Of a stretch of DNA of 44,948 nucleotides, positions 23,722 through 32,843 are shown in pieces; the first letter of the stretch is position 1, and every line of letters begins with the position of its first letter. The DNA is from Oscillospiraceae bacterium (lineage in GTDB: Bacteria > Bacillota > Clostridia > Oscillospirales > QAMX01), in contig SVLQ01000018.1 of assembly GCA_015067825.1 (NCBI GenBank), positions 1 to 44,948 of the forward strand, read 5' to 3'. Both the position numbers and the translations under genes were made by a program. A model generated the notes under the pieces. That model had not been told where the DNA came from. It was given only the letters and a program-made list of their open reading frames with translations, and did not search any database.

Positions 23722-24339
23722 TTACTTATTGACATCGCGGAGGATGCAGTGACCGTCGCGGGTATAGAGAACCGTCGTCTGCGAGATATTTGCGAGCGAA
23801 AAACGGAAAACGTGGGGCGTAACGCCGAGGGCGGTGGCGATCAGGTGTTCGAGTATACCGTGGTGGGCAAAGATCGCCACGCGCTGACCGAAGGTGAAAC
23901 GGCTTTTGATATACTCCATCACCTTCTGCGCGCGGATATCGTTGGCTTCTTTGGTGCTGCAGTCGAAATCGTACTGCGCCGAGCCGTAGAAGTTCGTGTC
24001 GCACATTTTAGCGTTGGGATAAATGCGGCGCAGATATTCTTCACTGCAACCGTAATACCCCTCCGTGCAGCCGCATTCGATCAGCTCGGGGCAGATCTCC
24101 AGCAGCGGCTTTTCGGGCTTGGCGTTGGCGACCCCCGCCGCCGTTTTGAACGCACGGATCAGCGAGCTCGTCAGGTAAGCATCGATCTCGACGTCTTTGA
24201 GCTTTTGGCCGAGTTCGCGGCACTGTTCCTCGCCGCGCGGCGTCAGGTTGCCGTCGCAGTTGTCGCGGTCTTCGATCAGATCGTACTGCGTTTCGGCGTG
24301 GCGGATGAATACGAGTTCGAGAATATCTTTATTTTCCAC
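23722..24339 (-). CDS. Histidine phosphatase family protein
   Basis: A 205-residue phosphoglycerate mutase-like phosphatase. The phosphorylated His lies in LVFIRHAETQYD (about residues 9-20), the second catalytic pair in LTPRGEEQCRELGQKL with TSSLIRAFKTA, and the late His in VAIFAHHGILEHL. The family acts on small phosphate esters; the specific substrate is unknown. The start is GTG at 24339, preceded by AAAGGATG. It stands alone between terminators. Confidence 0.85.
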   Translation of the reverse strand: MENKDILELVFIRHAETQYDLIEDRDNCDGNLTPRGEEQCRELGQKLKDVEIDAYLTSSLIRAFKTAAGVANAKPEKPLLEICPELIECGCTEGYYGCSEEYLRRIYPNAKMCDTNFYGSAQYDFDCSTKEANDIRAQKVMEYIKSRFTFGQRVAIFAHHGILEHLIATALGVTPHVFRFSLANISQTTVLYTRDGHCILRDVNK

Positions 24340-24398
24340 AGCTAAGCCATCCTTTTATCCGAATGTTTTTTCCATTGTACCACAGTTTCCGGGAAAAG

Positions 24399-24435
24399 AA
24401 AAGCCCTCCGGAAAACTTTTTCCGAAGGGCCTTTT
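24399..24435 (-). terminator. Terminator of the MATE gene
   Basis: Stem 24399-24415 with 24417-24435 with two small bulges; U run on the minus strand. Confidence 0.8.
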
Positions 24436-24439
24436 GCAT

Positions 24440-25855
24440 TTACTGTTGGATCGCTTTGGTCTTCCACTTGCCGCGGGCGTAGAAGATCGCGGTCAGCACC
24501 GCGCCGATGACCCACGAGGCGAGCAGCGAGATCTGGATGCATTCGCAGCGGCCGAAGGGCAGTTCGGGCGTGCGGGTGAGGTAGGAGATGCCGTAGGCGA
24601 TCGGTACGCGGATGGCAACCGTGGTGATCAGCGAGATCCACATCGGCGTCATCGTATCGCCCGCGCCGCGCATGATGCCCGAAAGGCTCTGCGTGACGGC
24701 GACGGCGATGTAGCCGACCGCGAGGATCATCATCAGGCGGTAGCTCAGGTCGACGAGGTCGGCGGTATCGGTGAAGATGCTCATCAGGCCCTTGCCGAAG
24801 ACTAAGATCAGGAGCGTGATAAACGTCGAGCAAGCGACCGCGATCCACGTGCCCTGCTTGGCACCCTTGGTTACACGGTCATAGAGACCCGCACCGACGT
24901 TCTGGCCGGAATACGAGGTGAGCGCCGTGCCGAAGGAGAAGTTCGGCATCATCGCAAAACCGTCGACGCGCATGATGACGACGTTGGCGGCGATGAACTG
25001 CGCGCCAAACTGGTTGGTCAGCGACTGAACGACGATCATCGCCGAGGAGAAGATCGCCTGCGTCAGACCCGAAGGCAGACCGAGGCGGATGATCGTTTTG
25101 ATATAGGCGCCGACGGGCTTGAGGTATTTTTTGCCGAAGTCGAAATGCTCGCGCATTCTTGCAATTTTGATCATACAGAGCGAGGCGGAAACGATCTGGG
25201 CAATGATGGTCGCCCACGCAACACCGGCAACACCCATGCCGAGTGCGGCAACAAAGAGAAGGTCAAGCGCAATATTGATGACGGTGGCCACGAGCAGGAA
25301 CAAGAGCGACGAGACAGAATCGCCGAGACCGCGCAGGATACCGCTGAGGATGTTATAGAACGCCATGCCGACACCGCCGACGAGCGAGATCGTCAGATAG
25401 TCGGTACAGCCGTCGAGGATCGTGTAGTCGGGGTCCCATGCGGCGTTGATGATATCGGTCGGCGTGTTGAGCATTTCCAGCACGGGGCGAATCAGCGGCG
25501 TGCACACGCCGATCAGGATCAAGCAGGCGATCGCGGTGGCGGTAATGCTGTTACCAATCGTGTAGGAGAGGCCGTCGCGGTTTTTCGCGCCGAAATACTG
25601 CGAGACCATGATGTTGGTACCCGTGGAGATGCCGATGAACAGAACGAGCAGCATATTCAGGATCGGACCGGAGCTGCCGACGGCGGAGAGCGCGTTGTCG
25701 CCGATGTATTTGCCGACGACGATGCTGTCGACGGTCGCGTAGAGCTGCTGGGCGATGTTGCCGATGAGCATCGGAACCGTAAACAGCAGGATCCCCTTCC
25801 AGGGCTTGCCCACGGTCATATCCGTCGGGGCGAACAGTTTTTTCATGCTTATCAT
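24440..25855 (-). CDS. MATE family efflux transporter
   Basis: A 471-residue protein with twelve hydrophobic segments and the MATE opening (KGILLFTVPMLIGNIAQQLY, VDSIVVGKYIGDNALSAVG). It exports cationic drugs or metabolites in exchange for Na+ or H+. The frame starts at 25870, but GAGGAAG lies 6 bases before the ATG at 25855 (MISMKKLFAP), which is preferred. It has a consensus promoter, stands alone and is divergent from a DMT-type transporter, so the 165-base region between them may be co-regulated. Confidence 0.9.
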   Translation of the reverse strand: MISMKKLFAPTDMTVGKPWKGILLFTVPMLIGNIAQQLYATVDSIVVGKYIGDNALSAVGSSGPILNMLLVLFIGISTGTNIMVSQYFGAKNRDGLSYTIGNSITATAIACLILIGVCTPLIRPVLEMLNTPTDIINAAWDPDYTILDGCTDYLTISLVGGVGMAFYNILSGILRGLGDSVSSLLFLLVATVINIALDLLFVAALGMGVAGVAWATIIAQIVSASLCMIKIARMREHFDFGKKYLKPVGAYIKTIIRLGLPSGLTQAIFSSAMIVVQSLTNQFGAQFIAANVVIMRVDGFAMMPNFSFGTALTSYSGQNVGAGLYDRVTKGAKQGTWIAVACSTFITLLILVFGKGLMSIFTDTADLVDLSYRLMMILAVGYIAVAVTQSLSGIMRGAGDTMTPMWISLITTVAIRVPIAYGISYLTRTPELPFGRCECIQISLLASWVIGAVLTAIFYARGKWKTKAIQQ

Positions 25856-25896
25856 ATTGGTCTTCCTCATGTTTCAAAAATAATCGCAACCTAATA

Positions 25897-25925
25897 ATTA
25901 TATCATAAACCGACCGTTTTTTCAA
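25897..25925 (-). promoter_or_regulatory. Promoter of the MATE gene
   Basis: Minus strand TTGAAA (complement 25920-25925), 17 bases, TATAAT (complement 25897-25902). Confidence 0.85.
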
Positions 25926-25957
25926 CTGATATTAGGTCTGCAAACGATCATTCTCCC

Positions 25958-25986
25958 TTGCATTTTGGCGAAATTTGGCGTATAAT
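25958..25986 (+). promoter_or_regulatory. Promoter of the DMT transporter gene
   Basis: TTGCAT (25958-25963), 17 bases, TATAAT (25981-25986). TTTGGCG occurs twice in the spacer, 10 bases apart. Confidence 0.8.
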
Positions 25987-26035
25987 ATGTGTTTGGCAGA
26001 CACCCTGTCAAACAATTCTGCGAGGTTTTTTTACC

Positions 26036-26887
26036 ATGGAACACCTTTGGATGTTATTCATCCTGATCTATGCTCTTCTCAAAGGCACGCGCGAAGGCAT
26101 GAAAAAAGCGGCTTTAAAGCGGAGCAGCTCGACCGAGATCTTGTTTTTTTACACCCTGATCGGCCTCGTGCTCACGCTTCCGTTTTCGCAAAATGCCTTT
26201 GCGCTCGCTCCGTTTTTTATCTTCTGTGCCTTTCTGAAGGCCGCCGTCGTCTGTACGGCGTGGCTGTGCGCATTCGCGGCGCTGAAACAGATCTCGGTCA
26301 GCTTATACGGGATCATGGATCTTTCGCGCATGGTCTTCTCTACGCTGCTCGGCGTCTTCGCCCTCGGCGAAAGCCTGACCTGGCCGAAGATCGTCGGCAT
26401 GGCTTTGGTCGTTACGGGGCTTTGCTTGGCAAACCTGAAGCGCAACACCGAGGTCAAGGGCATGACGGCCATCGTTTTGCTCGCGGCGATTTTGAACTGC
26501 TTTTTCAACGCCGTCTCCGGCACGCTCGATAAGGTGCTGATGCAGCACATGGAGGCTTCGCAGCTGCAATTTTGGTTCATGCTGTTCATGACGGCGATCT
26601 ACGGCGCGATCCTGCTCATCCGCAGAGAAAAGATCTCGCTCAAATCGCTGAAAACGAACTACTGGATCCCGTTGATGAGCGTTTCTCTCGTCGTCGGCGA
26701 TCGGCTTTTGTTCCTCGCCAATGCCGATCCGGCCAGCGAAGTGACGATCATGACCGTCATCAAACAGTCGTCGGTCATCGTCACGGTTTTGACCGGATGG
26801 CTCGTTTTCAAAGAAAAACACATCGCCTACAAGCTGATGTGCGCCGGCATCGTTTTAAGCGGCGTTTTGGTCGCCGCGTTGCTCTGA
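26036..26887 (+). CDS. EamA/DMT superfamily transporter
   Basis: A 283-residue membrane protein with about ten helices in two EamA-like halves. Examples are FFYTLIGLVLTLPFSQNAFA, then VSLYGIMDLSRMVFSTLLGV with ALGESLTWPKIVGMALVVTG in the first half, and SEVTIMTVIKQSSVIVTVLT with GWLVFKEKHIAYKLMCAGIV in the second. Family members export amino acids, nucleosides or drugs; the substrate here is unknown. The frame is open from 25958, but that would start inside the promoter. The ATG at 26036 with GCGAGG upstream is used. Confidence 0.85.
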   Translation: MEHLWMLFILIYALLKGTREGMKKAALKRSSSTEILFFYTLIGLVLTLPFSQNAFALAPFFIFCAFLKAAVVCTAWLCAFAALKQISVSLYGIMDLSRMVFSTLLGVFALGESLTWPKIVGMALVVTGLCLANLKRNTEVKGMTAIVLLAAILNCFFNAVSGTLDKVLMQHMEASQLQFWFMLFMTAIYGAILLIRREKISLKSLKTNYWIPLMSVSLVVGDRLLFLANADPASEVTIMTVIKQSSVIVTVLTGWLVFKEKHIAYKLMCAGIVLSGVLVAALL

Positions 26888-26896
26888 AAAACATTC

Positions 26897-26930
26897 GAGC
26901 CGCTTCCGAAAGAACGGAAGCGGCTCGTTT
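26897..26930. terminator. Bidirectional terminator
   Basis: A 12-bp perfect stem (26897-26908 with 26915-26926), T run after it, between convergent genes. Confidence 0.85.
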
Positions 26931-26931
26931 T

Positions 26932-29433
26932 CTATTCGGTGAATCGGTAACTGCCAGCATTGAGGGCGATGACAATCGCCTTTCCGTCGGGTGTTTTTTC
27001 GTAGGCATCGAAGCGTTTTTCGGTGCCGTTTTGGGTAAACGTCGGTTTTTCGGTCAAAATCGGCAAGTAAAGCGTTGCTGCCACCGGGACGGTCGCCTCA
27101 TAGATAAAGTCCTCACGCGTATCCCACGCCGAGGTGATCAAGCCGTGCGGTGAATCGAACGACGCCTTGACCCAGGTGATACGCTCCTGCCCCGCAGGGA
27201 TTTCGGCTTCGGCGCGCGTATCGGGCTTCGGCTGGAGAATCGGTGCGGCAAAGCCGGGCGCCTCCACCGTCGTTTCGATGCCGGCAAGGTGGCGGTACAT
27301 CCATTCGGCCACTGCACCGTAGGCGTAGTGGTTAAACGAGTTCATGCCCGCATCGCCAAAGCCCCGGGCAAGCGTATAGGAATTCCAACGCTCCCAGATC
27401 GTGGTCGCACCTTGGTGGACGCTGTAGAGCCAGGAGGGATCTTCCGTTTGCAGCAGGAGCGAATAGGCGAGGTCGTTTTCGCCGAATTCCGCCAGCACCT
27501 CGCAGAGAATGCACGAGCCGACAAAGCCGGTCGAGAGCTTGCAGCCGTTATCGAGGATCTTCTGCTTCAGCGCAGCCAGAGCTGCCGCGCGGTTTTCGAC
27601 CGGCAGCAGTTCGTTCTTCAGCGCAAGCAGGTAGCCCGTTTGCGTCTGCGCTTCGGGCTTAAGAACGCCGCTTGCATCGCACCACTCCGCGCGGAACCGT
27701 TCGGTAATGCGCGCGCAGAGCTCGCGGTAGTGCGCCGCCCGCTCCGGTTTTCCGATGGCGTCGGCCATCAGCGCCATATAGCGCGCGTTCTGCACATAGT
27801 AGGCAGCGGAGACGTACTTTTTGTCCGTATCCTCGTAGGCAAGCCAGTCGCCGTAGGTCGCATGAGCGCCGAGCTCGTCACGGGAGGCGATCCACGCCAT
27901 GTAGCGCTCCATCGAATCAAAGTGTTCTTCGACGATCTCGGTCTTGCCGTACATTTTCCACATCGTGTACGGCACGATGATGCCGGCATCGGCCCATGCC
28001 GCCGCCCCCCAAGTGATCACACGCAGATGCGGGATGACGTCGGGATAGACACCGTCTTCGTTTTGGGCGTCACGCGCGTCGCAGAGCCATTTGCGAAAGA
28101 AGCCGTAGACGTCGGCGTTATAGGCCGCCGTACCGCAGAAGGCCTGCGTATCGCCGGTCCAGCCAAGGCGCTCGTCGCGTTGCGGACAGTCGGTCGGCAC
28201 CGAGAGATAGTTGCCGCGCTGTCCCCAAAGGATATTGGAGATCAGACGGTTGACGTCTTTGTGCGAGGTTTCGATGCGGCCGGTTTCGCGCGTATCCGAA
28301 CCGACCACAATACCGCAGAGATCGGAGATCTCGACATCGGCGGTGGCGGTGAGTTCCAGATAGCGGAAGCCGAAGAACGTAAATTTAGGGCAGCAGGTCT
28401 CGCCCGAAGCACTGCCGTTTAAGATATAATGCAGTTTGGATTTGGCGACGCGGTAGTTGATCGAATAGATCGAACTTTCCGGACCGTCGTTCCCGCGTGA
28501 AACCGCACCGCTGTCGTTGAGCATTTCGCCAAAGCGCACCAGCACGGCCGTACTGGCCGCACCCTTGACGGTGAACTTCGGCCAGCCGACCATATTCTGG
28601 CCGAGATCGACCACGGCAGTTTCGCCGGTTTTCAGCGCAAACGCCGCCGTACGTTCCAAGGTCTTCACCGTGCGGATCCTGCCGTATTCGGTGCCGTTGT
28701 CCTCGGTTCCGTTATAAATGGTGATCGTTTCGGGCGAACGCGTCAGATGCTTGCGCACCTTGACCGTCGGGCCGACGTGCGGCGAAACGGTAATTGCGCG
28801 TTCTTCTTCGATCGCCTTTCCCCATTCCAAACCGCCATCACCGAGCGACAGCCGCGAAAAATCGGGCTCACGGGCATCGCAGATCTCGCCGTCCCAAATG
28901 TCTGATGCGCGCACGCAGCCGCCCCACGAAGCATCCCACAAGGCATCGGTGCCGATCGTGCGGTTGCCGCGGCGGTCTTCGAGCGCGATCTCGGCGCGGA
29001 AAGCGACATGGGTCTCGCCGTAGGTGCCGACGTTGATACGGCCGTTGTACCACCCCGGTGCAACCACCGCCAACAGAATATTGCCGCCGTCTTTAAGATA
29101 CGGCGTAAGATCGTAGGAATAGGAAAGCACACGCTTGGAGTATTCGCTCCAGCCGGGCTTGAGTTCATCGTAAACAGTCTCGCCGGACGCGTCCTTATGG
29201 CCCACGCGTTTTCCGTTGCACCAAAGATCGAACACGCCCATCGCGGTGGCTGTCACGCGCGCACTTTTCAGATCTTCCGCCAAAAAGCGTGTCCGAAACA
29301 AAGCCACACCGCCGCAATCATCGACCGGAGCACGTTGGTCGCTCGCATCCCAGCGGTACTCCCACGGGTTTTTGTTGACAAATTGGCTGCGGTCGACCGC
29401 AGCGGGATATGTGATCCATTTCGCCTGCAACAT
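26932..29433 (-). CDS. GH78 alpha-L-rhamnosidase
   Basis: An 833-residue glycoside hydrolase that releases terminal L-rhamnose from plant glycosides or bacterial polysaccharides. The N-terminal domains include LWCNGKRVGHKDASGETVYD and the SYSYDLTPYL segment typical of GH78 carbohydrate-binding modules. The family signature SVPTDCPQRDERLGWTGDTQ lies around residues 412-430. A C-terminal beta domain follows WERWNSYTLARG. No signal peptide is seen, so it acts on imported substrate. The frame is open to 29484; the ATG at 29433 has AAAGGAC upstream. It is last in an operon of metallophosphoesterase, OPA-type transporter and FAD oxidoreductase. Confidence 0.92.
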   Translation of the reverse strand: MLQAKWITYPAAVDRSQFVNKNPWEYRWDASDQRAPVDDCGGVALFRTRFLAEDLKSARVTATAMGVFDLWCNGKRVGHKDASGETVYDELKPGWSEYSKRVLSYSYDLTPYLKDGGNILLAVVAPGWYNGRINVGTYGETHVAFRAEIALEDRRGNRTIGTDALWDASWGGCVRASDIWDGEICDAREPDFSRLSLGDGGLEWGKAIEEERAITVSPHVGPTVKVRKHLTRSPETITIYNGTEDNGTEYGRIRTVKTLERTAAFALKTGETAVVDLGQNMVGWPKFTVKGAASTAVLVRFGEMLNDSGAVSRGNDGPESSIYSINYRVAKSKLHYILNGSASGETCCPKFTFFGFRYLELTATADVEISDLCGIVVGSDTRETGRIETSHKDVNRLISNILWGQRGNYLSVPTDCPQRDERLGWTGDTQAFCGTAAYNADVYGFFRKWLCDARDAQNEDGVYPDVIPHLRVITWGAAAWADAGIIVPYTMWKMYGKTEIVEEHFDSMERYMAWIASRDELGAHATYGDWLAYEDTDKKYVSAAYYVQNARYMALMADAIGKPERAAHYRELCARITERFRAEWCDASGVLKPEAQTQTGYLLALKNELLPVENRAAALAALKQKILDNGCKLSTGFVGSCILCEVLAEFGENDLAYSLLLQTEDPSWLYSVHQGATTIWERWNSYTLARGFGDAGMNSFNHYAYGAVAEWMYRHLAGIETTVEAPGFAAPILQPKPDTRAEAEIPAGQERITWVKASFDSPHGLITSAWDTREDFIYEATVPVAATLYLPILTEKPTFTQNGTEKRFDAYEKTPDGKAIVIALNAGSYRFTE

Positions 29434-29455
29434 AGTCACGAGTCCTTTCTGTTCC

Positions 29456-30625
29456 TTACAAATCGCATTCGTGCAGCACAACACCTTGTGCCTGCAGCGT
29501 TTTTTGGAGCTGCTCGATGGGAAGCGCGGTCAAATCGTCGCTCATGGCCGCGGCCGTTCCGGCGGCTTCGCCGGTCACCGCGCAGCAGGGGATCACGCGC
29601 ATGACGTCCCACATCTCGTCGGTCACGGAAGTGCAGCGGCCGGCACAGATGAGATTTTGTACCGACGGATGGCAGAGTGTGCCAAACGGTACCTCGTAGA
29701 CCGGGCCACGCTTGCGCCAGTCGGACACAAGGCCGATCGAATCGACAAAAAAGCGGTGGGATTCGGCAAGATCGAGCGTATAGGCGCCGGCGATACGGCG
29801 CGTCATCCGCAGTTGCGGCACGGTCGCCATCGTCACAGGCCAGCAGGTCGGATCGGTTTCGCGCTGGGCAAGAACGTGGCGCAAGGTCGCCGCATGTGAA
29901 CGCACCGTAAATTCCGAACCTTCCTCGCGTGAAAGCCCCAACAGACGGGCTCCGACATCGCCATCGGCATCGCGGTTAGAGCTGCCGACCGCACGCAGCC
30001 GATACCCTTCTTCCCCGGCGGAATAATACCATCCGGCGATAAAGTTCCCCGGCGCATACGACACAGTCGGTACGTCCGCCAACGCCGCCACGTCGGCATC
30101 GCCGGTCGCATCGACGACCGAGCCAACAGCAAACGCCTCGCGGCCGGATTTGCTTTCGGTGATCAGATGCGTCACACGGTTGCCTTCCCGCTTGAGAGAA
30201 GTTACATAGGTGCCGTAGGAGATCGCAACGCCGCTTTTCAAAAGCAGCTCTTCGGCCCGGATCGCGAACAAATGAGGATTGAACTGCACTTCAAAACGAC
30301 GGTCGTTTTCGGTGCGCGAGCCGCCCGGCTCCAACCAGTTATGCGGATAGCGCGCTTCTGCCCCATCGGTGATCGACAAACGCAGAAGCTCTTCCGCCAA
30401 GCCAAACGACACCTGCCGGCCCATGCCGTCGCAAAGAGGCAGATAGATCGTGATAACCCCGGCCGTTGCCAGCCCGCCGAGCAGATACTGGCGCTCCAGA
30501 AGCATGGTGCGTTTCCCGTTGCGGGCAGCGGCCAGCGCCGCAGCAATTCCGGCAACACCGCCACCGACGACGATCACATCGTATCGCGCGGTCACGGGCG
30601 TCTGCAAGGTTTCGGAGAGATACAT
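29456..30625 (-). CDS. FAD-dependent oxidoreductase (PF12831 type)
   Basis: A 389-residue flavoprotein with GGGVAG at residues 21-26 inside YDVIVVGGGVAGIAAALAAA, SVVDATGDADVAALA as the second FAD contact and a C-terminal NLICAGRCTSVTDEMWDVM followed by GEAAGTAAAMS. It belongs to the same family as the protein at 15514-16782 but is clearly divergent from it. The ATG follows GAGAGGG. It lies 22 bases upstream of the GH78 gene and after the transporter, so the same transcript carries both. Its substrate is unknown; a sugar or a rhamnosylated aglycone is possible. Confidence 0.85.
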   Translation of the reverse strand: MYLSETLQTPVTARYDVIVVGGGVAGIAAALAAARNGKRTMLLERQYLLGGLATAGVITIYLPLCDGMGRQVSFGLAEELLRLSITDGAEARYPHNWLEPGGSRTENDRRFEVQFNPHLFAIRAEELLLKSGVAISYGTYVTSLKREGNRVTHLITESKSGREAFAVGSVVDATGDADVAALADVPTVSYAPGNFIAGWYYSAGEEGYRLRAVGSSNRDADGDVGARLLGLSREEGSEFTVRSHAATLRHVLAQRETDPTCWPVTMATVPQLRMTRRIAGAYTLDLAESHRFFVDSIGLVSDWRKRGPVYEVPFGTLCHPSVQNLICAGRCTSVTDEMWDVMRVIPCCAVTGEAAGTAAAMSDDLTALPIEQLQKTLQAQGVVLHECDL

Positions 30626-30649
30626 CTAAAACACCCTCTCGGTGCAGAT

Positions 30650-31918
30650 TTATGCCTTTTTATCTTTTCTGCGCAGCTTCTGGTACGGCAGCGCAATGAT
30701 CACGCCGACGACCATCAGCCCCAGCCAGACGAGGATCAGGTTGTTCCAGCCGATCGCGGAAACGGCGTTGGCAAACACGAGATTCGCAACCGCCGCGGCA
30801 ATATAGCTCATGAAATCGAGGTAGCCGGTGACACTGGAAACCATGCCCGTATCGCGCAGGCTCGGGCAATAGCGGCTCCAGAGCATCGTCGCCGCACCGT
30901 TGGAGGACATGATCGCAAGGATCATAAAGATAATGTTGAGCACGGGCACTTTGACGAAGTACACGAGCGTAAAAAAGCAGACCGCAGAAGAAAACATCAC
31001 CAAAATCGTTTTATCCATGTTGCGGTGCAGGCGCTCGTAGACAAAAACGGAGATAAAGGTCGTGGTGGCGATGACGAGCGTAGCGGCGGTAAAGATGCCG
31101 GCGGCCGTTTTCGGCGAGAAACCGAGGGCTTGGGAAATATAGGTCGAGAGCCAATAGATAACGGACGTACGGACGATACCCGTTAAAACGGAGATCAGCG
31201 AGAACTTGATGATCCGGTGCTTGATCAGAACCTGCAGGCGCTGGCGCAGCGAGCCGCCGGCCTTGCCGGTATCCGCTTTTTTTTCAAATTTGTACTGGCC
31301 GTAGCGGATGATGCCGCGCTTTTCAAACAGCAGAAACACGCAGAACGCCACCGTTGCCATCACGCACAGAACGGCACCGCTGAAGGCAAACACGCTCTGC
31401 CAGACCATAAAGGTCGCCAGAATGCCCGCAGCGGGCGAGCCGATGAACGAGGCAAAGGTATAGCCGAGGCTGCAGCGCGTCGCGTAGATCGGTTCGGTGT
31501 TTTCGGCGACGACTTTCGTCATCGGGCCGTAGATCATCGCCAGGAAGAAACCGGTCATGCCGTAGACGATCGGCGCGATCGCCGAAACGCCCGCAACCTG
31601 CGAGAATACCAGATTGCTCACACCGGCAAGCAGCAGGCCGAAGCTGATCATGTAACGCGTTTTCACGCGGTCGCCGATCATACCGTTGATAAGCTGACCG
31701 ATTGCATAAAAGACAAAATAGGTCGACGAGATCGTACCCATCGATTTTTCCGTAAAACCGCCGCTTTCGATCATCGCCGGCGTGACGACACCGAGGATGT
31801 TGCGCGCGACGTAGACACCGAGGTACGCAACGGAACAAAGCGTACCGATCATGATGGCGTGTTTGGCTTTTTCACTGATTTTCACGTTTTCCCCAACCTT
31901 TTCTTTCTTAACAGACAT
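30650..31918 (-). CDS. MFS transporter, organophosphate antiporter-like
   Basis: A 422-residue twelve-helix major facilitator. The first helices (AYLGVYVARNILGVVTPAMI, then STYFVFYAIGQLINGMIGDR with VKTRYM) resemble the OPA group (GlpT/UhpT), which exchange sugar phosphates or glycerol-3-phosphate for phosphate. The assignment to OPA is by pattern and is not certain. The ATG overlaps the 3' end of the metallophosphoesterase gene by 11 bases. In context it could import the glycoside or phosphorylated substrate used by the following FAD enzyme and rhamnosidase. Confidence 0.8.
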   Translation of the reverse strand: MSVKKEKVGENVKISEKAKHAIMIGTLCSVAYLGVYVARNILGVVTPAMIESGGFTEKSMGTISSTYFVFYAIGQLINGMIGDRVKTRYMISFGLLLAGVSNLVFSQVAGVSAIAPIVYGMTGFFLAMIYGPMTKVVAENTEPIYATRCSLGYTFASFIGSPAAGILATFMVWQSVFAFSGAVLCVMATVAFCVFLLFEKRGIIRYGQYKFEKKADTGKAGGSLRQRLQVLIKHRIIKFSLISVLTGIVRTSVIYWLSTYISQALGFSPKTAAGIFTAATLVIATTTFISVFVYERLHRNMDKTILVMFSSAVCFFTLVYFVKVPVLNIIFMILAIMSSNGAATMLWSRYCPSLRDTGMVSSVTGYLDFMSYIAAAVANLVFANAVSAIGWNNLILVWLGLMVVGVIIALPYQKLRRKDKKA

Positions 31919-32759
31919 GGACCAAACGCAGGTCGTTTTTCGAGATCACATACTGCGGCAAGCTTGCACTCAGCCGGCATTCGCAGTTGCAGTGGATATG
32001 TCCGGCGAGTACCGCGCGGAAGAGCGGCTCACGGCGGATCCATTCCAAGGTTTCCATCGTCGCCGCATCGGAGCGTTGCTGGAGCACGCGATTAGGCGCA
32101 TAGTCGACCATTTTTTCTTCCGGAACACCGATCATATAGGTACACGCCTCCGCCAGCACCTTCAGCCCCAAACGGTCACGGTGGTACATCAGCGTATCGA
32201 ACAGCTCCGGCTCGTAGATCGGAGCGTGCACCAAAAGGATGATCGGCAGCCCCTTCCGCACTTGCTCTTTGAGAAAAGCGCGCTGCGCTTCGTCGATCTG
32301 ATAGTAACTGTCGTCCAGCGCGACCAGATTGACACCGTTGATCACCTTGGAATCCATGCGGATGTTGTTGGCAAAGGCCTTCTGCACCATCGCTTCGCTC
32401 CGACTGCGGTACGCCGCATCTTCGAACGAGTGATCCTGATATCCGCGGAATTCGTGGTTGCCCGCGGCGACAAAACATCCGGTTTCGCTGACAAACCGCT
32501 TGGCGTGCTCCAGATTGGCCGCCGACACAAAATCGGTCAGATCGCCGGTGTGCACGATCTGCGCGCTGTGTTCCCGGGAGAGCTGCACCGCCCGCGCAAG
32601 CCGTTCGGCCGGCGTCGGGATCGTCGGATCGGACAGACGCACTTTCTCCGGGATCTCGGCAAGATCTCCGCCGTCGGGGTGCGCCAAATGGGTATCACTC
32701 AGATGCACCAGCGAAAACGGTGCGGCCGCACCGAGCTGCAGTTTGGTTTCCAGGATCAC
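31908..32759 (-). CDS. Calcineurin-like metallophosphoesterase
   Basis: A 283-residue metal-dependent phosphoesterase. All blocks are visible: VHLSDTHLAH (Asp/His), VHTGDLTD, AAGNHEFRG, ILLVHAPIYE and LAGHIHCNCE. The fold hydrolyses phosphodiesters or monoesters; the real substrate is unknown. The start is GTG at 32759 with GGGAGGCG upstream. First gene of the operon that continues with the OPA-like transporter, FAD oxidoreductase and rhamnosidase; release of phosphate from the imported compound is an inference. Confidence 0.88.
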   Translation of the reverse strand: MILETKLQLGAAAPFSLVHLSDTHLAHPDGGDLAEIPEKVRLSDPTIPTPAERLARAVQLSREHSAQIVHTGDLTDFVSAANLEHAKRFVSETGCFVAAGNHEFRGYQDHSFEDAAYRSRSEAMVQKAFANNIRMDSKVINGVNLVALDDSYYQIDEAQRAFLKEQVRKGLPIILLVHAPIYEPELFDTLMYHRDRLGLKVLAEACTYMIGVPEEKMVDYAPNRVLQQRSDAATMETLEWIRREPLFRAVLAGHIHCNCECRLSASLPQYVISKNDLRLVHVC

Positions 32760-32795
32760 AAGGACCGCCTCCCTACAAAGTCATCAGGCGCGTCT

Positions 32796-32824
32796 ATGGT
32801 AGCACAAACGGTTTTGTTTGTCAA
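32796..32824 (-). promoter_or_regulatory. Promoter of the rhamnosidase operon
   Basis: Minus strand TTGACA (complement 32819-32824), 17 bases, TACCAT (complement 32796-32801). ACAAAC and GTTTGT form an inverted repeat within the core promoter, a possible operator. Confidence 0.8.
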
Positions 32825-32843
32825 TGAAACGGTCGCCGTCGGG

